Shown: positions 53,742 through 62,583, counted from the stretch's first letter. The stretch: 64,000 bases of DNA from Ruminococcus sp. (GCA_021205185.1 JAJPYB010000008.1:124001-188000); one strand, 5' to 3'. Notes: generated by a model from the sequence alone, not told the origin. Numbers and translations are program-made.

Positions 53742-54695
53742 ATGGCCAGAAAAGAAAAAAAGACATCGCCCTTTAAGGTGTTTGGAATATTGTTCCTTAT
53801 TGTTTTAATTTTTGCGTCGCTTTGGGTTATTGCAGTAAGGCTGGTATTTAAAAACCAAAACGTAACCCCGTCAATTTCGGAAACAAGCCTTTATGTTGTA
53901 AGAACTACTGACATGGAGCCTGACATTGAGCAAAACACTTTGCTTTTTATAACAAATAAGGTACCGACTCAGGACGATTTAGGAAGCGTTATAGTAGTTG
54001 ACGACTTTAAAAGCTATGGTACAGTCGCTGTGCGTCTCAGAAACATTGTAACTGAGAACGATGCTGTGCAGTACGAAGTGGGCTTTGACGTCAGCGACGA
54101 TTACACACTTGTAGATTCATCTCAGATTGTCGGCGTAGCGGAAACTATGGATCACTTTGTAGGCTGGGCGATAGTTCAGAGCGGAACAACGCAGGGAATG
54201 CTTCTTTTGATATTGACCCCGCTATTGCTTGTAATAATTTTCTTTGCGCTTAATTCCTGGTGGAAGCAGAGAAGAAATGCAAAGCAGTACCTTGGACACA
54301 AGGAAAAGGTCAGAGAGCTTGAAAAGCAGGTTGAAGCAATCGAGGCTGAAAAGACTGAGGTCGTTGAGAGGCTGACAAAGGAAAAGGAAAAGCTTCTTAA
54401 AGAGGTTGAAAAGGAAGAAACAAAGGAAGATCCGGAACCGCTTACTCCTGTTGAAGAGATAGTTGAAATCAAGGAGGAGCTAAAGCAGTCGGCAAGCAAT
54501 ACGGCTATCGAGGAGCTGCTTCGTCTTTGCGAGGAGGAAAACGAAAAGCTCAAGTCGCAGTTTATGGTTTCTGACGACGATGTTGAAACGCCTGCGCCAG
54601 AGGTTACAGCGCCTGAGGAGCCTGTTGAGCCTGTAACGGACGACGATGTTGCGGAAGCTGTAAAGCATATCGCAGAAACGGATCCTGAAGAATAA
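53742..54695 (+). CDS. signal-peptidase-like (S26B) pseudoenzyme with coiled-coil tail
   Basis: 317 residues. Helix at about 12-34; an outer domain (35-145) with the S26 order, YVVRTTDMEPDIEQNTLLFI then GTVAVRLRNIV; a second helix (about 150-170); and a long charged, coiled-coil cytoplasmic tail (175-317). In SipW/Sec11 enzymes the first block is SGSMEP and the second T-H-R. Here the catalytic Ser is replaced by Asp (D57) and the His by Val (V97), so peptidase activity looks lost. It may be a scaffold or a binding partner. Own promoter and terminator, so it is monocistronic. Confidence 0.6.
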   Translation: MARKEKKTSPFKVFGILFLIVLIFASLWVIAVRLVFKNQNVTPSISETSLYVVRTTDMEPDIEQNTLLFITNKVPTQDDLGSVIVVDDFKSYGTVAVRLRNIVTENDAVQYEVGFDVSDDYTLVDSSQIVGVAETMDHFVGWAIVQSGTTQGMLLLILTPLLLVIIFFALNSWWKQRRNAKQYLGHKEKVRELEKQVEAIEAEKTEVVERLTKEKEKLLKEVEKEETKEDPEPLTPVEEIVEIKEELKQSASNTAIEELLRLCEEENEKLKSQFMVSDDDVETPAPEVTAPEEPVEPVTDDDVAEAVKHIAETDPEE

Positions 54696-54708
54696 TTTAA
54701 AAAGCACA

Positions 54709-54743
54709 AGCCTTCGGCAGAATTTGTCGAAGGCTTTATTTTT
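54709..54743. terminator. bidirectional terminator between the S26-like gene and spoIVB
   Basis: AAGCCTTCG/CGAAGGCTT stem with an 11-base loop and A/T tails. It reaches the spoIVB stop codon. Confidence 0.85.
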
Positions 54744-55944
54744 ATGACGCAAGCTTTAACGTGCTGCTTTGAGCTGAAATGATTTGCTCAAGCTCGTTGC
54801 ACATAGTTTCGGCGAAAATACCGTATCCCATATCGCTTGATTCAAGCATTACGTGAGTTACAGCACCCACAAGCCTGCCGTTTTGGATTATCGGACTGCC
54901 GCTCATTCCCTGTAAAATTCCGCCCGTCTTTTTAAGAAGTGAAGGGTCTGTAATTCGTATTACAAGATTTTTTGTGCCGTCCATGGTTATTTGCTCTATT
55001 TTACAGGAATAATATTTTGGAGTGGTGCCGTCGATGGTTGTCAGAATCTGAGCGTCGCCCTTTTCGACCTCCTGCTTGAAGGCTATTGGAATAGTTTCGC
55101 TTTGCTCAATGTCGGACGACAGTAAGCCATATATTCCGCAGTCGCAGTTTGATAAAATTTCGCCGTTTGTTTTGCCGCTGATAAATTGTCCTTCAAGAGC
55201 TCCCGGAGCTGAGTCGGTCGCCTTTTTGTAGCCAGTAATTTTCGTCTGGCAAATGCTTCCCGAAGAGATGTCAAACAGCTCGTTTGTGTCGGCGTCGCAA
55301 ATCGGATGTCCGAGTCCTGCGAAGCCTTTGGTTTCGGGGCAATAGAAGGTAAGCGTGCCGATTCCGGCGGACGAATCCCGGACCCAGAGTCCTGCTTTAT
55401 TACAGCCGTCCTGTTTTGATAATGCAGGCTTCAGGGTTACAGTTTTTTCCACATCCTCGTGAATAAGCCGAACGGAAATTTCACTCGAAGCGGCGTTTTT
55501 TACAGCGTTTTCAATATCTTCGTTTGAGGTTATTTCTTTGCCGTCTACCGATAAAATAACGTCGCCGACGCAAATTCCCGCTTGCTTTGCAGGACTTACC
55601 CCGTCAACATCGCCGAGCTTTATAACCAGAACGCCCTTAGACAAAAGCTTTATTCCGACGGGAGTGCCTGAGACTGCAACGCACGGCCGTTCAGTTTTTA
55701 TAAGCTCCGTTTCGCCAATAGGAAAAATATTGCAAAGCTTTACGGTTGCAGTTTTGTTTGACGAGGCTGAAGCGGCAGTATAGTTCGATCTTGACAACGA
55801 CAAAAAAGGAGACAAATCAAGGTCGCTTAACGATTCGTAATAAAGTTTTTTCGGCAATGAGCTTGAATAAAAGCTGGCGAGAGAAAGCATAATAATTACA
55901 AAAATCATCAGCGTTAATAAAACAGCTTTAATGGCTCTTTTCAT
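54742..55944 (-). CDS. spoIVB: SpoIVB-family spore signalling serine peptidase
   Basis: 400 residues: membrane anchor (about 8-28), PDZ domain (about 95-170) and S55 peptidase domain. H213 lies in GFAGLGHPICD and the serine motif GMSGSPI at about 347-352. In Bacillus, SpoIVB is secreted from the forespore and cuts SpoIVFA to release pro-sigma-K processing. Together with yabP and yabQ it shows that this lineage keeps spore genes. It stands alone here, not next to spo0A as is usual in Bacillus. AAAGGAG precedes the ATG. Confidence 0.93.
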   Translation of the reverse strand: MKRAIKAVLLTLMIFVIIMLSLASFYSSSLPKKLYYESLSDLDLSPFLSLSRSNYTAASASSNKTATVKLCNIFPIGETELIKTERPCVAVSGTPVGIKLLSKGVLVIKLGDVDGVSPAKQAGICVGDVILSVDGKEITSNEDIENAVKNAASSEISVRLIHEDVEKTVTLKPALSKQDGCNKAGLWVRDSSAGIGTLTFYCPETKGFAGLGHPICDADTNELFDISSGSICQTKITGYKKATDSAPGALEGQFISGKTNGEILSNCDCGIYGLLSSDIEQSETIPIAFKQEVEKGDAQILTTIDGTTPKYYSCKIEQITMDGTKNLVIRITDPSLLKKTGGILQGMSGSPIIQNGRLVGAVTHVMLESSDMGYGIFAETMCNELEQIISAQSSTLKLAS

Positions 55945-56129
55945 ACTTTTCTCCTTTCCTTTTGAATTTTCGACGCGTCCTTAGTATAATCTCTCTTGCG
56001 TGACAGATTAAACGAAGCAATTTTTTCAATGGGTTTTACTTTGCCAGAACTCCGCTTAAGAGTTTGTCAGGAAAAACTTTCCGAAGGACTGCCAACTGAA
56101 ATTTTCCCTGCGACAGACGTATATTGCCC

Positions 56130-56158
56130 TTGAAAAAAGCGTGGATATATGGTAAAAT
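56130..56158 (+). promoter_or_regulatory. promoter of the small membrane protein gene
   Basis: TTGAAA (56130-56135), 17-base spacer, TAAAAT (56153-56158) with TGG extension. Confidence 0.8.
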
Positions 56159-56183
56159 GTTAAAATCAAGAGGTGAATGAAAA

Positions 56184-56762
56184 ATGTCAAAAGGCAACAG
56201 ACTAAGCAAGCGGCACGAAGCTGAAAAGGAAAAGACAAAAGCGGCAAAAAGCTCAGCGGAAGCTAAAAAGTTTATGAAAAGGGAATCCTTTATATACCTG
56301 TTTTTGAAGCTTTTAATGCTGGCGTCGTTTTTGTATTCCGGACTTTTTTACGGCGGCATTACAGTAGTCGGCGTATATATCGGCGCTATGTCCGTTACCG
56401 AAGAGGGAGCGCTTACAATAGCGAGCGCGAATATGATGCTTGTGGGCATTCTCTTTATGGTTTTAGGGCTTGTTCTGGCATTTTTTAAAAAATACATATT
56501 GAGCTTTATACCGATATTGGTGGGCACCTATCTGTATATATATGTTGCCTACAATCGGGTTATTAAATTTGCGGCGGACAGAGTTACCGAAAGCGGAGAA
56601 ATTGACCTCGACAACAAGTATAAAATCTGGTACTATCCGATTGGTATACTTGTGCTTATTTCATTTGTGCTTGTGGTAATTACAGTTATTAAATTTATCA
56701 ACAGAAACAGAATTACTAAGAAAGAAAGAGATAATGCGCCGGTCAAGAGCATTGTCGACTAA
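56184..56762 (+). CDS. uncharacterised four-helix membrane protein
   Basis: 192 residues. A basic cytoplasmic start (KRHEAEKEKTKAAK) is followed by four membrane helices (about 35-65, 75-98, 100-125 and 150-172) and a basic end. I do not recognise the family. It has its own promoter and ends in a terminator, so it is separate from the acyltransferase cassette, though read-through could feed that cassette. Confidence 0.7.
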   Translation: MSKGNRLSKRHEAEKEKTKAAKSSAEAKKFMKRESFIYLFLKLLMLASFLYSGLFYGGITVVGVYIGAMSVTEEGALTIASANMMLVGILFMVLGLVLAFFKKYILSFIPILVGTYLYIYVAYNRVIKFAADRVTESGEIDLDNKYKIWYYPIGILVLISFVLVVITVIKFINRNRITKKERDNAPVKSIVD

Positions 56763-56764
56763 AT

Positions 56765-56786
56765 GTCCGCGAACGGCGGACTTTTT
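56765..56786 (+). terminator. terminator after the small membrane protein gene
   Basis: GTCCGC/GCGGAC stem with loop GAACG, then TTTTT. The acyltransferase cassette starts 42 bases later and no clear promoter lies between. Confidence 0.8.
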
Positions 56787-56827
56787 GCTAGTTGTCAGAG
56801 ATTAAGAGCTGAAAGGAGAGCGAAAAA

Positions 56828-58249
56828 TTGATTTTTGCAGACTTGTTTTTTCTATACATATTTCTTCCAATCTGCCTGATTTTTTACTTTGTTTGTAAAA
56901 AAACGGTATGGAGAAATCTTGTGCTGATAGTGTTCTCACTTATATTCTACGCATGGGGAGAGCCTATTTGCGTCTGCCTTTTGGTTTTCAGCGCATTGGT
57001 AGACTACATAAACGGCAGAATGATTGACAGATACAGAGGTAAGCTTGGCGCAAAGCTGGCGCTTGCGTCGTCACTCATAATAAATCTCGGACTGTTGTTT
57101 GTATTTAAGTATTTAGGCTTCTTTGTAGAAAACTTAAATTACTTCACAGGGCTTTCAATCCTCGTTCCGTCAATCGAGCTTCCAATCGGTATAAGCTTTT
57201 ATACTTTTCAGACAATCTCCTACACGATAGATTGCTACTGGGGAAAGGTAAAAACTCAAAGGAGCTTTTTAAACTTTCTGATGTACGTTTCTCTATTCCC
57301 TCAGCTTGTTGCAGGACCAATAGTCAGATACGCAACTGTTGAGCAGGAGATAAATTGCAGGCACACAACCGCTCTCGATATATCCGAGGGAATTTCAAGA
57401 ATTTGTATAGGACTTGGCAAAAAGGTTCTGATAGCTGACAATTTAAGTCTTTTGGTTACTGGACTTTTCGGCGACTCGTCAAGCGGCTATGCGGCGCTGA
57501 GCGGACTTTCCGCCGTTGGAACATGGTACGGAGCGATAGCTGTCGGACTTTGGTACTATTTTGATTTTTCAGGCTATAGCGATATAGCAATAGGCTTAGG
57601 AAGAATTTTCGGCTTCCACTTTAACGAAAACTTCAACCACCCGTTTATGTGCAGAAATATAACGGAGTTCTGGCAGCGTTGGCACATTTCGCTCGGAAGC
57701 TTTTTCAGAGATTATCTTTTCTACCTGCCGATATTCGGAAAAAGGCGGCAGTATCTTAACCTGTTTTTAGTATGGTTCTGTACGGGACTCTGGCACGGAG
57801 CGAGCTGGAACTTTATAATATGGGGACTTTACTGGGGCGTATTCATTCTGATTGAAACGAAGATTGGAAAGAAGCGGCTGAAGAAAATTCCTGCTGTGAT
57901 AACGCACATTTACAGCAAGCTTGTAATAACTATCGGCTTTGGAATATTCTATTTTGAATCGTTTGACAAGCTGGGACTGTTCTTTAAAAATCTCGTTTGT
58001 GCGGGCGGCAACAAGCTTATCGACTCTAAGAGCGAAACGCTTATGCTTCAATACATATTCCTGATGGCGGCGGCGGTACTTTTAAGCTTCCCGGTTATCG
58101 ACTTTATAAAGAAGCTTGCGTCAAAATTCAAAACGTCTTATTATATTGTCAACGGAGCAGGAGTAATATGCAACGGAACAATTTTAGTTTTATCGAGTAT
58201 AATGCTTGTAACGAGTACGGTACATCCGTTTTTGTATTTCAGGTTTTAA
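56828..58249 (+). CDS. MBOAT-family O-acyltransferase (AlgI/DltB-like)
   Basis: 473 residues from a TTG start 8 bases after AAAGGAGAG. About eleven hydrophobic helices. The catalytic core is FWQRWHISLGSFFRDYLF (H286) and GLWHGASWNFIIWG, whose His (H323) is the invariant residue of the family. Such proteins carry acyl groups across the membrane onto polysaccharides, teichoic acids or lipids. Next genes are a membrane stalk protein, an FkbH-like enzyme and an acyl carrier protein, so the donor is probably a carrier-bound acyl group, as in DltB with DltC. The FkbH neighbour suggests a glyceryl donor; this is inference. Confidence 0.9.
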   Translation: MIFADLFFLYIFLPICLIFYFVCKKTVWRNLVLIVFSLIFYAWGEPICVCLLVFSALVDYINGRMIDRYRGKLGAKLALASSLIINLGLLFVFKYLGFFVENLNYFTGLSILVPSIELPIGISFYTFQTISYTIDCYWGKVKTQRSFLNFLMYVSLFPQLVAGPIVRYATVEQEINCRHTTALDISEGISRICIGLGKKVLIADNLSLLVTGLFGDSSSGYAALSGLSAVGTWYGAIAVGLWYYFDFSGYSDIAIGLGRIFGFHFNENFNHPFMCRNITEFWQRWHISLGSFFRDYLFYLPIFGKRRQYLNLFLVWFCTGLWHGASWNFIIWGLYWGVFILIETKIGKKRLKKIPAVITHIYSKLVITIGFGIFYFESFDKLGLFFKNLVCAGGNKLIDSKSETLMLQYIFLMAAAVLLSFPVIDFIKKLASKFKTSYYIVNGAGVICNGTILVLSSIMLVTSTVHPFLYFRF

Positions 58250-58261
58250 AGGGAATAAAAA

Positions 58262-58927
58262 ATGAGCGACAATAAAAAACAACAAAAGAATATAGAGGTT
58301 ACCTCCGTTGACGGAATAGTACATGAAAAGAAAAGCGTTGATTTAAAGTCGGTAAACTCAGCACTTAAAAGCTCAGATGATGTCAAGCTCAAAAGTAAGG
58401 CGAATAAGCCTGATAAGAGTGCTGGTGTAAAGGTTGGGGGCAAGGCTAAAAATAGCAGGAGGTCGAAACAGCCGGAGCTTAAATTCAACGGACACGAAAG
58501 AGCGTTTTCTCTTTTCAATATTATTTTCATAGCGGCGATATTTGTTTCAATTATAGTGTATCTGTTGGTGCTTGAGCGGCCGAGCGGATTTATGGAAAGC
58601 GAAAACAGAAACTACGCTGAGCTGCCGTCATTTTCGCTGGAGCTTTACTTTAGCGGAGAGTATACCGAGGACGTAGACACCTACTTTACCGACACTACTC
58701 CTAACAGGGAGGAGCTAAAGGAAATTGCAAACCGCTTTTCCTCGCTTTTCGGCTTTAGCCTGAACAATACGACAATTCAAAGCTCAGGTTCCAGCACGGC
58801 AACGCACGAAACATTTGACGACAGCAAGGAGATTACAAGCGCTACTGCCGTAACCTTCACAACGACAAGCAAGGAGGAAGCCACAACCGTAGAGGTTGCC
58901 GAAACAACAGCCGTTTCAGATGAATAG
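58262..58927 (+). CDS. truncated DHHW/DltD-like membrane stalk protein
   Basis: 221 residues: a 75-residue basic cytoplasmic region, one helix (about 84-104), then SENRNYAELPSFSLELYFSG and EYTEDVDTYFTDTTPNREEL, the standard start of the outer domain of DHHW proteins (an SGNH-like family that partners MBOAT acyltransferases, related to AlgX/DltD). Instead of the catalytic SGNH part it ends in a Thr/Ser/Glu tail of about 50 residues. There is no space for the rest before the next gene. It is either a degraded partner or a distinct stalk protein. 12 bases after the MBOAT stop. Confidence 0.6.
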   Translation: MSDNKKQQKNIEVTSVDGIVHEKKSVDLKSVNSALKSSDDVKLKSKANKPDKSAGVKVGGKAKNSRRSKQPELKFNGHERAFSLFNIIFIAAIFVSIIVYLLVLERPSGFMESENRNYAELPSFSLELYFSGEYTEDVDTYFTDTTPNREELKEIANRFSSLFGFSLNNTTIQSSGSSTATHETFDDSKEITSATAVTFTTTSKEEATTVEVAETTAVSDE

Positions 58928-58957
58928 TTATGAGATTTTACAAGGTGGGAGATTAAA

Positions 58958-60736
58958 ATGACAGAGCTTGAATATCCGTTTGACAGCGGCTTGATTTTAA
59001 AGAAGAGAAAAAGACTTAAAAGGGAGCTTTTAGCGTCAGATGACAATAGAATAAAAAAGAAAATCGCTGTATTAGGCGGCTCGACGACCAGCGATATAAC
59101 GTCAATTTTAGAGCTGTTTTTGCTGAACGTCGGAATCGAGCCTGAGTTTTACGAGTGTGAATACGCACAATTCTGGCAGGACGTTATGTTTGAAAACGAA
59201 AAGCTGTATGAGTTTTCGCCCGACATTGTGTACATTCACACCTCGATTCGCAACCTTACCGAAAGGGTAGGTGTAAAAATGAGCGAGAGCGAGGTATCGC
59301 TTCAGCTCGAGAGCGAGTACAAGAGATTTGAGGAAATGTGGGAAAAGCTAAAGGCTGACTTTGGCGCAGTAATCATTCAAAACAACTTTGAGCAGCCGTA
59401 CTTTCGGATTTTAGGAAATAAGGACGCAAGCGACATTCACGGCCTGACAAATTTTGTAACAAGGCTGAACTTGAAGTTCTACGAATACGCCGAGCGCAAC
59501 CAGAGCTTTTTTATAAACGATATAAATTACCTGTCCGCAGACTTTGGGCTTTCAAAATGGAGCGAGCCGAAGTGGTGGTATATGTATAAATACAGCCTTT
59601 GCCTTGACGCTGTGCCGACACTTTGCTACAATGTAGCAAACATCATAAAGTCGTTTCTTGGCAAGAACAAAAAAGCGTTAGCTCTCGACCTTGACAACAC
59701 CCTTTGGGGAGGGGTTGTCGGCGACGACGGAATTGATAAAATCGTCATTGGACAGGAAACAGCCGAAGCGGAAGCCTATTACGAGTTTCAGGAATACATA
59801 AAGGCGCAAAAGGATATAGGAGTTTTGCTGACAGTAGCTTCTAAAAACGACGAAGAAAACGCGCTCGCAGGACTTAACCACTCGGACGCCGCCCTTTCAG
59901 CAGACGACTTTATCAGCATTAAGGCGAACTGGGAGCCAAAGGACGTAAATATCAAAAATACTGCCGACGAGCTCGGACTTCTGCCAGAAAGCTTTGTTTT
60001 CGTTGACGATAACCCTGCCGAGCGAATGATAGTTTCCTCACAGCTTGCCGTTCAGGCGCCGCCTATGGAGAGCGTTGACAGCTACATAAAAACGCTTGAT
60101 CGAAGCGGTTTTTTTGAGGTGACGAGCCTTTCAGCCGACGACTTAAAGCGAAGCGAAATGTACGAAGCGAACGCTAAGCGAAACATTCAAAGGGCAAAAT
60201 TTCAAAGCTACAACGACTATCTTTTAAGCCTTGAAATGACGGCGGAAATAGCCGATTTTAAGCCGCTTGATTTACAGCGCATAACTCAGCTTACTAACAA
60301 GAGCAATCAATTTAACCTGACGACAAAGCGTTTTACTCAGCCTGAAATTGAAGCTGTTTTTGAAAGTGGCGACTATATACGTCTTTGCGGAAGGCTAAGG
60401 GATAAGTTCGGCGACAACGGAATAGTATCTGTCGTTATCGGAAAAATAAACGGAGATACGCTCGATATAATTCTTTGGCTTATGAGCTGTAGAGTTTTAA
60501 AGCGAGATATGGAATACGCTATGCTTGACACTCTTGTGAAAAAGGCGTATGATATGGGAATAAAGAAGATAATCGGGTATTATTATCCGACGGCGAAGAA
60601 TAAAATGGTAGCAACGCTTTATAAGGATTTCGGCTTTGACGAGATTTCAAGAGATGAGAGCGGAAATACTGTATGGTCGCTCGTAATTGACTCTTATCAG
60701 CCGAAAAATAAGGTAATTGATGTAAAGGAGAAATAG
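58958..60736 (+). CDS. FkbH-like HAD-IIIC protein (probable glyceryl-carrier synthase)
   Basis: 592 residues. The N-terminal part (about 30-230) is an SGNH-like domain (AVLGGSTTSDITSILELFLL). The HAD domain has D244-L-D246-N-T (ALDLDNTLWGGVVGDDG), SKNDEENA and VFVDDNPAERM. A GNAT-like C-terminal part (about 420-580) follows. This is the FkbH layout; FkbH enzymes take 1,3-bisphosphoglycerate, dephosphorylate it and load glyceryl onto a carrier protein in polyketide pathways. There is no polyketide synthase here; the carrier protein gene is 3 bases downstream. AAGGTGGGAG precedes the ATG. Confidence 0.85.
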   Translation: MTELEYPFDSGLILKKRKRLKRELLASDDNRIKKKIAVLGGSTTSDITSILELFLLNVGIEPEFYECEYAQFWQDVMFENEKLYEFSPDIVYIHTSIRNLTERVGVKMSESEVSLQLESEYKRFEEMWEKLKADFGAVIIQNNFEQPYFRILGNKDASDIHGLTNFVTRLNLKFYEYAERNQSFFINDINYLSADFGLSKWSEPKWWYMYKYSLCLDAVPTLCYNVANIIKSFLGKNKKALALDLDNTLWGGVVGDDGIDKIVIGQETAEAEAYYEFQEYIKAQKDIGVLLTVASKNDEENALAGLNHSDAALSADDFISIKANWEPKDVNIKNTADELGLLPESFVFVDDNPAERMIVSSQLAVQAPPMESVDSYIKTLDRSGFFEVTSLSADDLKRSEMYEANAKRNIQRAKFQSYNDYLLSLEMTAEIADFKPLDLQRITQLTNKSNQFNLTTKRFTQPEIEAVFESGDYIRLCGRLRDKFGDNGIVSVVIGKINGDTLDIILWLMSCRVLKRDMEYAMLDTLVKKAYDMGIKKIIGYYYPTAKNKMVATLYKDFGFDEISRDESGNTVWSLVIDSYQPKNKVIDVKEK

Positions 60737-60739
60737 GCT

Positions 60740-60985
60740 ATGGACAGACAGGATATAATAGATCGCCTGAATGAAGTTTTCAGGGATGTTTTTGACGACG
60801 ATGAAATTGAAGTCGATGATGAAACTACTGCTGACGATATTGAGGACTGGGACAGTATAGAGCATATAAACCTTATTTCGGCGGTTGAAAGCGAGTTTGG
60901 CATTCGTTTTAAAATGGGCGAGGTTTCAGGAATGAACGACGTCGGAGAAATGATAAGCATTATAGAGGAAAGAACAGCAAAATAG
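60740..60985 (+). CDS. acyl carrier protein
   Basis: 81 residues, strongly acidic. S39 in EDWDSIEHINLISAVESEFG is the site of the 4'-phosphopantetheine arm. It is not the fatty-acid AcpP by context: it lies 3 bases after the FkbH-like gene, on the same transcript as the MBOAT gene, with no fab genes. The W-D-S-I/L motif is shared with DltC and FkbH-type carriers. It probably shuttles the group made by the FkbH-like protein to the acyltransferase. Confidence 0.93.
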   Translation: MDRQDIIDRLNEVFRDVFDDDEIEVDDETTADDIEDWDSIEHINLISAVESEFGIRFKMGEVSGMNDVGEMISIIEERTAK

Positions 60986-61008
60986 CAGTTAAAAGCAAGG
61001 GGAATATT

Positions 61009-62574
61009 ATGGCAAAAATGAAGCTGAAGCTTCCGCAAAAGGACTTTAAATATTATGTACAGTCGGCGTTTTCAAGGAAAATCACCATCGTTGTTTTGCT
61101 CGCCTTGCAGCTTCTTTTGTTTGTACTTTTGTATTTCCGTACCGTTTCCAGCTTTGCCGCAATGTACGCTGTTCAAACCGTTTTGGCGGGCGTTATAGCG
61201 GTGCTTATTGTAAATTCAAACGACCACCCGTCATATAAGATAGCGTGGCTTGTTCCAATGGTTATACTGCCGGGCTTTATGTCGTTGGCGTATATTTACC
61301 TTCACGCACAGATAAACCGAGTTCGGTTTACAAAAAGCATTAATATTGTAAACAAGCAGACAAAGCGCTATATGCCGCAGGAGCAAAGCGTTTTAGATGA
61401 GCTTCGGGAGGAGGACCATTATAGTGCAAGTCTTTCAAGCTATATAAACAAATATGCGGGTTATCCTGTTTACAAAAATACAGACGCTGAGTATTTTAAA
61501 ATAGGAGAGGAGCTTTACGCCAGACTTATAGAAGAGCTGAAAGCGGCGCGGCACTATATCTTAATGGAATTTTTCATAATCGACGAGGGCGAAGTCTGGC
61601 GCACGATTTTAAGAATTCTGCTCGAAAAGGCAAACGCTGGAGTTGAGGTTCGCCTGATGTACGACGGTATGGGCAGCGCGTCAATCTTGCCGTGGGGACA
61701 TGATAAATTCTTAAACGACAACGGTATAAAATGCAAGGTGTTTAATAAATTCAGACCCTTTCTGGCTTCCGAGCAAAACAACCGTGACCACAGAAAAATT
61801 GTAGTAATCGACGGAACTACAGCCTTTACAGGCGGCATAAATTTAGCCGACGAGTATATAAACAAGAAGGTGCGTTTCGGACATTGGAAGGACTCCGGAG
61901 TAATGCTCAAGGGCGACGCTGTCTGGAACTTTGCTATAATGTTTTTCCAGATGTGGGAGCTTGACGAGCGGGATTGCGAGGACTATAATCGTTACCGACC
62001 GCACAAGGTTTATCTTGCAAGTGAAAACGGCGGCTTTGTTCAGCCTTACGGAGACTGTCCTAACGACGCTGAAACTGTTGGTAAAACGGTTTATCTCGAT
62101 ATGATTTCAAAGGCGAAGGATTATATTTATATTACCGCTCCGTATTTTGTAATAGATAACGAGCTTGTAACCGCTTTAGCGTTTGCAGCAAAAAGCGGAG
62201 TTGACGTAAAAATAATAGTTCCGGGAATTTATGATAAGTGGTACGTTCACCAGATGTCTATGTGCTACTACAGAGAGCTTTTGCCCTGCGGAGTTAAGTT
62301 TTACAGCTATACGCCCGGATTTGTCCACGCTAAAAACTTCGTGTCAGACGACAAAAAAGCGGTAGTCGGAACGATAAACACAGACTTCAGAAGTTTATAT
62401 TTGCATTTTGAGGACGCAGTTTTTATGTACGATTCGCCTGCGGTAAGTGATGTAAAAGCGGACTTTCTAACGACCCTTAAAAGCTGCAAGGAGCTTACCC
62501 TAAAGGACGTAAACAAGAATATCTTCTCACGCCTTTTAGGCTCGATAATAAAGGTCTTTGGACCGCTGCTTTAA
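61009..62574 (+). CDS. cls: cardiolipin synthase-type phospholipase D
   Basis: 521 residues. Two N-terminal helices (about 25-45 and 50-95), then two HKD sites: H261/K263/D268 (DHRKIVVIDGTTAFTGG) and H440/K442/D447 (VHAKNFVSDDKKAVVGT). Cls enzymes join two phosphatidylglycerol molecules into cardiolipin and glycerol. Length and layout match bacterial ClsA. It begins 23 bases after the carrier protein gene and shares its transcript, ending in a terminator, so lipid or polymer head-group chemistry may be linked to the cassette. Confidence 0.9.
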   Translation: MAKMKLKLPQKDFKYYVQSAFSRKITIVVLLALQLLLFVLLYFRTVSSFAAMYAVQTVLAGVIAVLIVNSNDHPSYKIAWLVPMVILPGFMSLAYIYLHAQINRVRFTKSINIVNKQTKRYMPQEQSVLDELREEDHYSASLSSYINKYAGYPVYKNTDAEYFKIGEELYARLIEELKAARHYILMEFFIIDEGEVWRTILRILLEKANAGVEVRLMYDGMGSASILPWGHDKFLNDNGIKCKVFNKFRPFLASEQNNRDHRKIVVIDGTTAFTGGINLADEYINKKVRFGHWKDSGVMLKGDAVWNFAIMFFQMWELDERDCEDYNRYRPHKVYLASENGGFVQPYGDCPNDAETVGKTVYLDMISKAKDYIYITAPYFVIDNELVTALAFAAKSGVDVKIIVPGIYDKWYVHQMSMCYYRELLPCGVKFYSYTPGFVHAKNFVSDDKKAVVGTINTDFRSLYLHFEDAVFMYDSPAVSDVKADFLTTLKSCKELTLKDVNKNIFSRLLGSIIKVFGPLL

Positions 62575-62583
62575 AATTTTGTC

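Noticed and set aside
54176-54709. Minus-strand frame rich in Ser opposite the coiled-coil tail of the S26-like gene
   Set aside because: A reverse reading of Glu/Lys-rich codons; no start signals.
55945-56005. Possible sigma-G-type promoter for spoIVB (TTTAAT ... TATACTA, 18 bases)
   Set aside because: The -10 is acceptable but the -35 is poor; not enough to list as a feature.
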